Positions 55,001 through 64,000 of a DNA stretch of 64,000 nucleotides are shown piece by piece; within the stretch, counting starts at the first letter, position 1, and the number at the start of each line of letters is the position of its first letter. The stretch spans positions 9,300,001-9,364,000 of the forward strand of contig CM082596.2 of the NCBI GenBank assembly GCA_040954595.2, written 5' to 3'. Below the pieces are notes generated by a model. The model was not told where the DNA came from and did no database searches. It worked only from the letters and a program-made list of their open reading frames with translations. A program made the position numbers and the translations under genes. This stretch comes from Balanoglossus misakiensis. Taxonomy: Eukaryota; Hemichordata.

Positions 55001-55690
55001 GGGCATACAATACATTATCAGATCTCCAAAAGTGAAGAAAATATATAAATTTTGAGTGTTTTCTAAAAATGACGTTTTTGGGCAAAAAGTGGCAAAAATG
55101 GCATTTTTTCTTGAGTAGGGTCAATAAGACTGCTATTTCTGGAATCAGAACCATTTTTTACATAGAATGGACATTTCATATATCCAATGATCTCTAAATA
55201 TGAAAAACACAATTTATTTTTAGTTTTTTTTGTAAAAATGACCTTTTTTGACCTCAAAAAGTGGCCAAAAATGGCATTTTTGTATTGATTGAGGTCAAAA
55301 AGACTGCTTTATTTTTTAAAGTCACCACTTTTAACATAGAATTGACTTTCCATATATCACCAGATCAATCATTATGAAGAAAACCGTGTTTTTTAATTTT
55401 TTTCTAAAAATGACGTTTTTTGGGCAAAAAATGGTCAAAAAGAAAATTTTCTGTTGTTTTGGGTCAATCGAACTTCTTTTTTCGTAATATTCACCAAATT
55501 TTACAGAGAATAAGCATATCATATGTCATCAGATCTCAGAATGTGACGAAAACAGTGTGTTTTTAGTGTTTTCTAAAAAAGACAATTTTTGGGTTAAAAA
55601 TGGCCAAAATGGCAATTTTGTCTTGAGTGGGGTCAATAAGACTGACTTTTTTGGAATCAGCACCATTTTTTACACAGAATGGACTTCTCA
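52044..55690. repeat. Giant inverted repeat of AT-rich satellite units
   Basis: The left arm begins AACACGGTTTTCTTCATAATGATTGATC (52044) and the right arm ends with its reverse complement (to ~55391), with ~170-bp satellite units in mirrored order in between. The arms flank dispersed repeat B near the centre (53483-53830). Units share GATCTGATAATGTATTATATGCCCA and TGCCATTTTTGCCACTTTTT motifs. The right arm continues ~300 bp further with another unit. All ORFs here are low-complexity artefacts. Confidence 0.85.
53483..53830 (+). repeat. Dispersed repeat, copy B, at the centre of the giant inverted repeat
   Basis: Diverged copy of 41338-41690 with the same block order and orientation. Its position near the dyad suggests the palindrome formed around it, or that it inserted into the spacer. 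Confidence 0.8.
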
Positions 55691-55974
55691 AACCTTCCTT
55701 ACCAAAAATTCTGATTAAAGGCACCTAAGCTGTAACTGTCGGCATTATTTTCATTATTTTACATTCAAATGAAAGATTGCTCATGTAGATATACTTATTG
55801 AAGCGTACATAAACACATATATTTGACCAGCGACAAAAATCGCACGCGTAACTACGAGCAAGACATATAATAAAACGTTGCGGCAAGCGATTATGGCGGC
55901 GTCCAGGGCAGGAGTACACAGATTACACAGAAAACGCGAGTCTCGCGCATGCGCAGTAAATTCTTCACGAGAAC

Positions 55975-58900
55975 ATGGCGTCCCGCACAGCTAAACGTCG
56001 GCCAGGCCGGCCGGCTGTGACAGACTCGGCGAAGAAGAGGAGACAGCAACAAAGCAATTTGACACAACATCGGTCCATGGTGTATATCGGACGGCAGATG
56101 GATAGATGGATTGAATTAATCGACGAAACAGGGCTTTCAAACCCCGATTTGGCCAAGGAGCTAATTGATTGGTAAGTAGGACGGGCTTTCGAACTGCGGT
56201 CATGCCTTGGACAAATCAGCAATACACGTACATGATCGTCATATTTTGGCTTTTGAAATGACATTTATGACCATCCAAATGTTCGGAAATACCAAAACTC
56301 GAATCAAAATCACGACAACATCTCAAACTCGCCTATGTTCGGTGCGTCACTGTCAACGTAGTGAACAACCCTTTGTAGTTTTTGTTAGCATGTCAATGTT
56401 TACACACTGTGTAAAGTGTAAATCGTCATTTTAACTCTTCGTCTAAATCTTCGTCCATCGTGTTCTTTTGTCCGCCGGTTTCAAATCCGTAAGATTTGTT
56501 AAACATCTGATCAAATATTTCGATTTCTGATCTTGTCACAGTTACAATAAAAACCGAAATGAACAGTCACCGGACTCCCTAGACCAAGGTACTACATTTC
56601 AGCCTGTTCCAAGCACGAGTGGTCAAGCTTCGTCACACGTGACGGTTGGCGTTGAGCCATTGCAGCAAGACATTTCGTGCTCATCTTCAGTTTCATCTGG
56701 TCATGGGTAAGTAATATTTTTAACCTGTTTTGTATAAATCGCCCATACCATTGTCGGTTAACTTGTTATCAGGTGTGTAAGAAGTTCAGGTTTGTGTTCA
56801 ACATGGGTTCATGCATGTAAAACAGGGTTCAATCCTGCAAACAAAGGGAAAATCCATTTACGTTGTACTTCACAAATAAACCAAGTGCAGCTCTCTTGAT
56901 CTCAAACACAAACATTTGAGTCAAGTAAATCTGTTCATCTTTTAGACACTAGAGAAAAATCAGGATTGAATAACAATATTATCTAAATTGGTGTTTGTAC
57001 AACTTCATAATTTATGGGTACATGTATTTTTAAAGGAAACTACCCTCCAAACATCCTCGAAGTTCAACACCCACTGCAGGCCAACAACATATTGCAAGAA
57101 TGTCTGAGATGTCAGAGATGTCATCAATTGTGTCCAGTGATCATGGGTAAGAATTTTTATTCATTTACTCAGGGCTCTACCTAGGCATTTGCTATTTACA
57201 ATCCTTGAATTTTATGTTCTTATTGACCTATGGTCCATAACAAGACAATCTGACAATTTAATGGTCATAGACCTAGTAGTGCTTTTGCTTTTGGACTGAG
57301 TATACTGTGCCTTATAGTCTGCTAGTATAACACTATAAAAAACTTTTCTACAAGTCAACATGGGTATTATAATACTACTTTCAAGTTTCACAATATGTGA
57401 ACAACAATTTGTGCCAATTTCTAAAACTTGTTTGAATGTTTCAGGGAAACGAGTCAAATGTCAGGAATAGAAGAACTCCCTGCATTGTCTGGCTCAACCA
57501 AGACACAAGATAAGACAAGGTATGTAACAACTTTCTGTACCATGTGGTCAAAATGAGAAGCAGTTTTTATCAGGACATCTGAATTTCAAGTTTGTTATGA
57601 CAGAAATTTTGACAATAACAATAATGTTTTAATGATTTATTTTACAGTGATAAAACCAGAAGAAGAAAGAGCACAATGACTGAATCATTTGTAGATCCAT
57701 TTGAGTAAGTGTATGTTGGGCATATTTGTACATTGAACATGCTAGATTATATCCACAACAAATGTAAAAAAAAATTATGTATTGTTGGTGATTCATGTCA
57801 TTTTAAGATTAGTCAAAACTGTAATAAAAACATTTTTTTTTGAGTGAAGAGAAGTAGTGAAGTTGCCAGAGTTACAGAGCTAACTAATACTAATGTCAAA
57901 GTGATTAGTACTATAAAGTTGAACAAATACCTAGAATTAATTGTTAGTGGAGCTTTAAATTTTTGGTTAAATCTATTTTGTTTGATTTCCCATTTATATT
58001 TTCATCCATGCATATCTTATCATAATCTACAGTGTGACTATAGATATAACAGGAGATTTCAATCTGGATCATGACCAAGGTTCTGATGAAGAGGATGACG
58101 ACCCAGACTATGAACCCAGTATAAATTTAACCATACAGTGAGTATTTTCATTTTTAGAAGTTTCATTTTTAAATTTCTGGCCTACCTTCCCATTTCCCCC
58201 CATTTTTTTTCCTTTGACTTTAATTGAAATTTCATTGTACAGACCCCGGGGAGTGGACCTAGAGGATCTGGCATCCGAAAACTCGGAGAATGAGGATGAC
58301 AGTGATGATGACCAGGAGAACATTGAAGAGACCCATGAACAAGATGAAATATCTCCTGGTATTGTGAGGGTGCAAATGGGCACAGACGTTGACAGCCTCC
58401 TTCAGGAGAAGTTTTATCTAATATCACTGCAGCAGCTTCTCTTGTTGGCTAAAACGGTGAAACTGTCAACGTGCCGTGAAGGTGGTGAACGAGCATTCGT
58501 GGGCACTTGCCTACTGCCAAGGGGTCAGTGAATGCGATCACGGCCCACTTACAGACACAGAAGACAGGGACAGGGAATGGCTGAAAAAAGGCAGTCCAGC
58601 ACACAATGCCCTGGTCAGAATTGTTTTTAACAAGCAATTCCTCAGTAAAGTGGATTACTTGATTAACTTTAGGTAAGGAGTTGAATTAATTTTATGTCTT
58701 TCTTATAAAATCATGGTACATGATATCCAGTTTGGTATTTGGTGTATGTATGGTAGTGTTTCCCAGGTATGATTTGACTAATATCAACATGAGTCACATC
58801 CAGTTTACATGACTATTACTGTATCCATTTTATTTATACTTTCCTGGTGGTCACCAGTTTTGCCAACAAGCTATGCATGTATGTGAATGTTTAATTTAAC

Positions 58901-59690
58901 TCTTACCATGCATCATGTTTTTCAGGAGTACTGCAGAACTAGAGACATTCCAACAGCATATTTTAATGTATGCAGGGAAGAGATATGATTACACACCACC
59001 CGTGTACAGAGCGAGGAATAGGCTGGCTGCCATAGACCACAATGTTCACAATGACAGGCCAGTCAAGAGGAAAAAGAATGGTGAAGTTGTGTAAGTTCTT
59101 CCTACTGATGTATTTTTTATTATGAGTAGTGAATTGGTGTTGTACCTACTTATCAGCCAAAATTAACATGTCCTTTGCACTTGCTGTTGAAATTGAACTA
59201 ATTAGTTTAACACACAATAACTTGATTTAGGGTCACGTAAGGCCATTTTTTTGGCCATTTTTTTCACAGCTTTAGTAACATTATGTGCTCAAATATATTA
59301 ACGACCAAAGCTTTCTTTTCTTCCAATTGAAAAATTAGTAGTTCAGATATTTTAACACTTAAAATAGGTATTGACACATTTCCAAGTAGATTTGAATGAA
59401 TTACATCATATCATTATACTTGATGCAGGCTTCATAGGCGCTTCAACAAAAAAAGCAACAGATGGAGTGTCTTTCAAGAGAAAGAGAAAAAAACCTACCC
59501 ACACATCACAGACATCAAGAGAATTATCCTTGAAAGGCGTTTACAAGACCGTGAAGGAATGCAGAAAAGAAAACCTATGGAGGCAACAGATCCGAGGAGG
59601 ATTTCTGCTCACCTGGCGGCCCTACCTCCACCACCAACGGCAACGATAGCACAGGAAACTGTGTCGAGGCGGCAGTCCTCATCAGTGTGA
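55975..59690 (+). pseudogene. Nine-exon gene of an uncharacterised multicopy family, one frameshift
   Basis: Exons: 55975-56171, 56542-56706, 57036-57146, 57445-57519, 57648-57704, 58033-58137, 58243-58672, 58926-59090, 59429-59690. All have GT/AG borders and every intron is phase 2. The first exon starts MASRTAKRRPGRPAVTDSAK (AT-hook-like RRPGRP) with MVYIGRQMDRWIELIDETGL. Middle exons are Ser/Thr- and Asp/Glu-rich. The last three hold HGPLTDTEDRDREWLKKGSP, LSKVDYLINF, STAELETFQQHILMYAGKRY and ARNRLAAIDHNVHNDRPVKR, ending QSSSV-stop. Exon 7 is 430 nt, one more than a multiple of three, so a frameshift lies near 58461-58480. The HGPL...F.S.V.YL and DRP-x-x blocks recur, from memory, in large uncharacterised fish/invertebrate families. 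Confidence 0.75.
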
Positions 59691-59732
59691 TCTGATATGT
59701 ATTTGGTCTGTTTTGTTTGGTCCCATTTCGTC

Positions 59733-59752
59733 TGTGTGTGTGTGTGTGTGTG
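59733..59752. repeat. (TG)n microsatellite
   Basis: TGTGTG run within the second copy of the dispersed repeat. Confidence 0.9.
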
Positions 59753-59754
59753 GG

Positions 59755-59910
59755 ACCTTATGGAATGGGTTATGTCTGTCCACATCAAAAAAATTGAAAG
59801 TGCTTGGTATACCACCTCGATATTTGGTGTGAAGATGCAGGACGGGCTGTAGATGGTAGTTTGTTCAACTGAAGTTGTCATCTGCAAAACTATGCAAATG
59901 AGCTTTAAAA
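59755..59910 (-). repeat. Second copy of the GTCCCAT dispersed repeat
   Basis: The reverse complement reads AAGCTCATTTGCATAGTTTT, CATCTACAGCCCGTCCTGCA, ACACCAAATATCGAGGTGGT, TTTTTGATGTGGACAGACAT and AACCCATTCCATAAGGTCCCA, parallel to 15150-15360. Here the TACATCCA microsatellite is absent and a TG run takes its place. Confidence 0.8.
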
Positions 59911-60462
59911 TGTGAAAATTGTGATTTGAGTCACCATGGTTATTTCAAATGGTTGCAAAATTAGAATTTATATAATCTTGTAGCAATTTTTGCCTTTTCC
60001 CCCCTTTAAAACAGTGATATTTGTGTTTTCTGTGAAAGTGATTGTCAGATTATCATTGTCAGATATGAAACAAAGTCTTACCTGCTTGTCAATGCAACCT
60101 GTGATATATTCTACATGAATTTAGTTACCTTTTAGTAGAGATGTAGTCTGTTTTACCAAAAAACAACAACAATTATATACATTTTAAAAAGAAACTTTAT
60201 TTTCAATAAACATAATTACTGTTTCAAACATAACAAAAGTTGTCACTTTTTTCACAATAAATAAGATAATAAACATTCAAAATAAAAAAAAAGAAAGAAA
60301 AATAAGCTAACGTAAAACAAACTAAATAGTACTTATATGTAAATAAAATTATGCATTCCCTGCATAAACCCTGAGTTCTTTCGATCTTAAAATCAATAAT
60401 TGTGTAAAATGAGGTAGTGGAAAATATAAGGAAAAAATTGTAAATAAAATCATGTTGTTACT

Positions 60463-61655
60463 TCACGCAAAACGGGTTGGGATAAACCCTGTGTACTGTC
60501 CGAAGTTGTCAGGGTATTTATCCCGTATACCCCAAATACAACAGCTCGCGATAACTTTCCGGTTGCCAGCTCCCAGTTTTCCGTGCTGCCACAAAATAAA
60601 CTGGCGGTAGGCAGCATGCCTGTTGCACTTATTGTAATCATCGAAATCATTAGTAGCCATGATATCCATTCTGTAGGCCCGAGCTACTGCCAATACCCCG
60701 TCATCTAAGCAGATGACTCTGAAATCCTGGGAAAATATGAATTGTTTCAATGAATATTTTTCGAAGAAATGTTGCAATGTAGCAATATCAGTCTTCTGAA
60801 AGTTTTTGTACCTTTGAAACACTGAAATATGAATTTTATGTACACATGCCTAACTAAGCCTGCACAAACTATCACAGGATCAAATCCCACCTATTTATCT
60901 CCCAAATGGGGGGGGGGGGGTGTCGGTGTTTTTCTGGATAAACATTGGTGCAAATGTCTTTGTCAACTCGCTTCCTTGAATTGTAAATTCAGAACCTACA
61001 CGTGAGCATGGCCAGGGAAAATCAGGTTAAAAGAGAAAATTAATATCTTCATATCTTGTACGCTGATTTTTGTTCTTGAAAAATGTGGACAACAAGCTGT
61101 TGTGCATTCAGTTCATAAACATACTTACAGGTAATCTAGATATACAAAACTCGGGCAGCTTCCCACAACATTTCCTCTCTGGAAGTGTTGGCATCTGCCT
61201 GCAGTTTTCACAAATACACCATTCTGGAGTGTTTGTTGATGGTTTAGGATGGTAACCTTCTTCATTATCCTGACACGGCACTGCCAAATCAAACACCAGA
61301 CTGATGTCTCTCTCTACCACCTGCAACAACAGATCATGCATCTGTTCTTGCGTCATTTTCTGCAACATTTCCTGAAAATTAGATATTATTATTATTATTA
61401 TTACGGTGAAGGCTATAAGCTGATGTCAGTTATGTCCGATTATTATCAAAGCAAATTTTTACTTACGCAAACAGTATTTTTTCTTTCCTGCACATCTCGT
61501 AAAGCTTCATCTGCTCTTGTATCACCTCTTCCTCTTCCTCTGCCTCTCCCCCTACTTCTCTGTCCTCTTGCTGAACCTCTCACCCTGCCCCTTTGATTCC
61601 CTCTTGTTTGAAATTCAGTTTGAAATTCAGTTTGTGAACTGTCAGAAGATGCCTG
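60463..61655 (-). CDS. P2X7 intracellular-domain-like protein gene (three exons seen)
   Basis: Exon 61655-61467 (acceptor TTTTGCAG, donor GTAAGT) encodes ASSDSSQTEFQTEFQTRGNQ and a run of RGRGR repeats. Exon 61371-61129 has EMLQKMTQEQMHDLLLQVVE and EWCICENCRQMPTLPERKCC, then GKLPEFCISRLP. The last exon (60821-60463) has CLDDGVLAVARAYRMDIMAT, FDDYNKCNRHAAYRQFILWQ, GKLGAGNRKVIASCCIWGIR and FGQYTGFIPTRFA-stop. The C-x-C-x-x-C-R-x-M-P...CC cluster and AAYRQFILW-x-HGKLG-x-GNR block are hallmarks of the P2X7 C-terminal Zn-binding domain, which in invertebrates occurs without the channel. The first exon and start codon were not found. The frame looks intact. Confidence 0.8.
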
Positions 61656-61779
61656 CAAAATGAGTGAACAAGAAAACTTTCAGAGAGTGGGCATAGTAGA
61701 AACATAACATTGATATTTTCCCTAAGCCACTTGATAAAAAGGTGGCCTTTGCCATAATAATCCACACAAAGAGTGTGGT

Positions 61780-61905
61780 AAATCCGTCAGTAAATTTCCC
61801 ATGCCATTCTACTTCCATCCAATCTAAATCCCCTAGCAAAAGGACAGCATGTTTGTCCTTATCATGGTATCGCCATAGCAACGTAGTCAGTGCAAACAAC
61901 GTCAC
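61780..61905 (-). CDS. Possible upstream exon of the P2X7-domain gene
   Basis: The open frame reads ALTTLLWRYHDKDKHAVLLL and GDLDWMEVEWHGKFTDGFTT. Borders are unclear, and it could be an unrelated ORF. Confidence 0.2.
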
Positions 61906-62483
61906 TTGTTGTATGCCACGTGTTCTTTGCCTTGAATAGAAAGTGGTCCGTTTTGCCTTATGATTCGGAAATTAAGGGATATTACTAAGATTGTTCACTA
62001 AAACTGAACCGCCCGGGCGTACAGCGGAAACACATTTAGCCATACTAGTACATAGGTATGTGTGTTTCCGGCTATACATGGCCGTGAAACACCGGAACAC
62101 ACAGATGTCGATGCTCATGTCACAAATACGCGAATACGATCGTAACTACACAACCCCAACGCCATATTACAAACTAACAACATTTCTGAGTAAATCCAGA
62201 TTCAAAACGAATTACTAGTCATAGAAAAAATATGCGAAACCACCTCGTATTCCACACGAACCACGATGGGACCGAGAGTAGCGTAAGCCATAAACGCGTA
62301 TGTATGGCGACGAGCATAACAAGCTCTGGTTCCTTGCCATTTGATCGATCAAGCCTAAAACTGTAGTAATATCATCTTTGTTCAAGTGAAACATCGAACT
62401 GAAGAACATTTAGCAATAAAAAACGAGGTTTGAGGAGGCAGAAAACACGTGAGTTTGTTTACAAAATGGACATACGTTACCTC

Positions 62484-62640
62484 ATATGTAGACTCTAAGC
62501 AGTCGCTGTGCCTATGGAACTTTCGGAACTGTGTGATTAGCGTCGCGTCCTGTTCTATACGCAACGCGGACGCGCATTTCTTTTTCAGTATCACACAGTC
62601 TTGGAGCAAGACTACCTCATATGGTGCGTCCATTGTTGTT
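62484..62640 (-). CDS. Putative 5' exon (MDAPYEV...)
   Basis: ATG at about 62634 opens MDAPYEVVLLQDCVILKKKC and ASALRIEQDATLITQFRKFH with a GTAACG donor-like site near 62484. The same DNA is imperfectly repeated at 3795-3935, where the frame is broken. It could be the first exon of a gene continuing leftwards (perhaps the P2X7-domain gene), or part of a repeat. Confidence 0.35.
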
Positions 62641-62689
62641 GAGTTGCGAATAAAGGTCACGCTCACATCACGCCGTATCACGCAGTAAG

Positions 62690-64000
62690 ATCGGGATCTC
62701 GTTCTCCGTGTGACGCGGCATTTCTTGGGTTCCTGGTCATGTGGCTGCGTTTTCGAAAATCGTGAATTTCTTTCGCACTGGATGTCCCAGTGTGGTAGTT
62801 GAAGGGTATACCGCTTAATTGTATGGATTCAAACAATGTAAGCGACATTTGGGGGTTATTTTTGGCAAAATTAAGTGTACACCGTTGCAGCTTAGGCGCC
62901 TTTAACGGCACCTATCTCCTAGGGTATTAGTTTTATTGCATTTCCCAGTTCATTTTCACTATCATATTTCATAGTTTAGATCAGTATTAGTTAGATATAG
63001 AATTTTTTTTTCATTTAGATATAGAATTTTTTTTTCATTCAGTAATCGTTTACAGTCGCATTTCCTTCAGATTTCTTAGTCAGTTAGTTAGATAGATTAG
63101 TTTATTATATTAGTTCCGTTTATTATTAGATTTTTAGTTAGTATATTTTCTTATTTCAGATTAGTTATAGTATTAGTATTTTTAGTTGGTTGATAAGTTA
63201 GTTAGATAGTTAGTTACTTAGTAGTTAGTAAGTTAGTTTGATAGTTAGTTGCTTAGTAGTAAGTTAGTTAGTAAGTTAGTTAGTTAGTTAGTTTCTTAGT
63301 TATAGTTTCAATATTAGTTTTTCTTCGGTAGTATTGCTCGGCCAAAGGATTGAAGTAAGTATAATATATATTGTTAATGATTTTTCCTTGTGTTTGCGCG
63401 CAACTTCCCTTATGTAGCTGCCAGGGCCCTGTATTATATGTTCTGGTTCGCGTTGTGCATGACATATCCGTCTTGTACCAAGAGAATCCATAAGCAAGTA
63501 GGTTGTATAGAAAGAACGGCAGGGTTTTTCATTGCGACAATTTGCTATGTTTTCTGCTTGAGTTAGGCCTACGTGTTGGAATAATGGCAGCCGGGCGTAT
63601 TCGACATTGAGTGCAGCAATGCCAAAACAATACATGGTTCAAAGCAGAAAATCGGACCAATTGATATCATAAGAATGTCAAGATTTACATGAACCCTAAA
63701 GGCAGACCAGGGCCTCTATAATTGACTATCTCCATACAGTAGAACTAATTACATGGTCTAAACATTAGCGTCGAATGGAAAAGAAAGTATTGAGGCACAC
63801 CGTACACCATGAATAGAACCACGTGGAAGACAGCAGCCAACCGAGTATAAATTACAATCTGTACAAGCGCTTTCAATTTGTCTTTTCCCATAGGATTGCT
63901 GGAAAACCCGCGTCTCGTCTGCTATTGTCATTTTCATGAACGTTTGGGTCTACCCATAGCTCAGTCAAATGAATTCAAATTGAATGGTAGAAAACAATTG
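62690..64000. repeat. Low-complexity TTAG-type sequence and flanking non-coding DNA
   Basis: 62930-63300 is dominated by AGTTAGTTAGATAGTTAG-like degenerate repeats. A 27-bp direct duplication (TTTAGATATAGAATTTTTTTT) sits at 62994-63048. The remainder to the end shows no supported gene. Confidence 0.7.

Noticed and set aside
52866-55522. Several 60-136 codon ORFs rich in Phe, Lys and Ile
   Set aside because: They lie in AT-rich mirrored satellite units, and equivalent frames recur in each unit. No coding signal.
61508-61590. Plus-strand LPLPLPLLL-type ORF
   Set aside because: Antisense of the RG-repeat exon of the P2X7-domain gene.

Overview
The window is nuclear DNA from an animal, most likely a marine invertebrate such as a lancelet, hemichordate, cnidarian or similar lineage. 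The evidence is spliced genes with GT/AG introns, vertebrate-type TTAGGG telomeric repeats at an internal site, L-rhamnose-binding (SUEL) lectin exons, a P2X7-type C-terminal domain gene, many TA-flanked MITEs and several classes of autonomous transposon. I cannot fix the species from sequence alone. No rRNA, tRNA, CRISPR or prokaryotic operon was recognised.

Layout: 0.4-3.0 kb (minus) holds exons that look like OB folds and a Cys-rich segment of an RPA-like ssDNA-binding protein, next to a ~200 bp foldback element with telomeric repeats inside. 4.6-12.5 kb (minus) is a near-complete Helentron-type rolling-circle transposon: a cysteine-protease-like domain, a 60-bp coding minisatellite, HUH/Y2 Rep, SF1 helicase and an EEP endonuclease in one frame, broken by a single TAG. 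14.2-14.9 kb is a 239-bp tandem repeat. 15.4-22.4 kb (minus) is a multi-exon gene of an uncharacterised multicopy family whose exon is interrupted by a CR1/L2-group LINE (15.8-18.75 kb). 22.5-22.95 kb is a 42-bp minisatellite. 23.15-26.0 kb (minus) is a SANT/Myb-like multi-exon gene.

26.44-27.70 kb is a small terminal-inverted-repeat element carrying the front half of a RecQ-like helicase. 30.5-32.2 kb (plus) is a decayed SWIM + YqaJ-nuclease gene, convergent with a decayed THAP + DDE_Tnp_4 transposase (32.6-34.9 kb, minus); together they look like an ISL2EU/IS4EU-type DNA transposon. 35.6-36.8 kb has two tandem SUEL lectin exons, the first with a nonsense codon. 37.8-40.25 kb (minus) is a broken RecQ-like helicase. 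40.8-46 kb is repeat-rich: foldbacks and a 127-bp minisatellite in which nearly every unit carries an ATGCAAAT octamer.

47.27-51.69 kb is a 4.4-kb DNA transposon with ~0.75-kb inverted ends, a CTA target duplication and relics of a nuclease-like gene (Academ-like, tentative). 52.0-55.7 kb is an AT-rich giant inverted repeat built of tandem satellite units. 55.97-59.69 kb (plus) is a nine-exon gene with almost uniformly phase-2 introns and one frameshift; 60.46-61.66 kb (minus) is a convergent gene with the P2X7 intracellular-type domain. The last 1.3 kb is mostly low-complexity TTAG-like sequence.

Most recognisable coding capacity is mobile-element derived (rolling-circle, LINE, cut-and-paste), and nearly every element shows one or a few frameshifts or stops. 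The picture is a recent nested-insertion graveyard around a few possibly functional host or domesticated genes.
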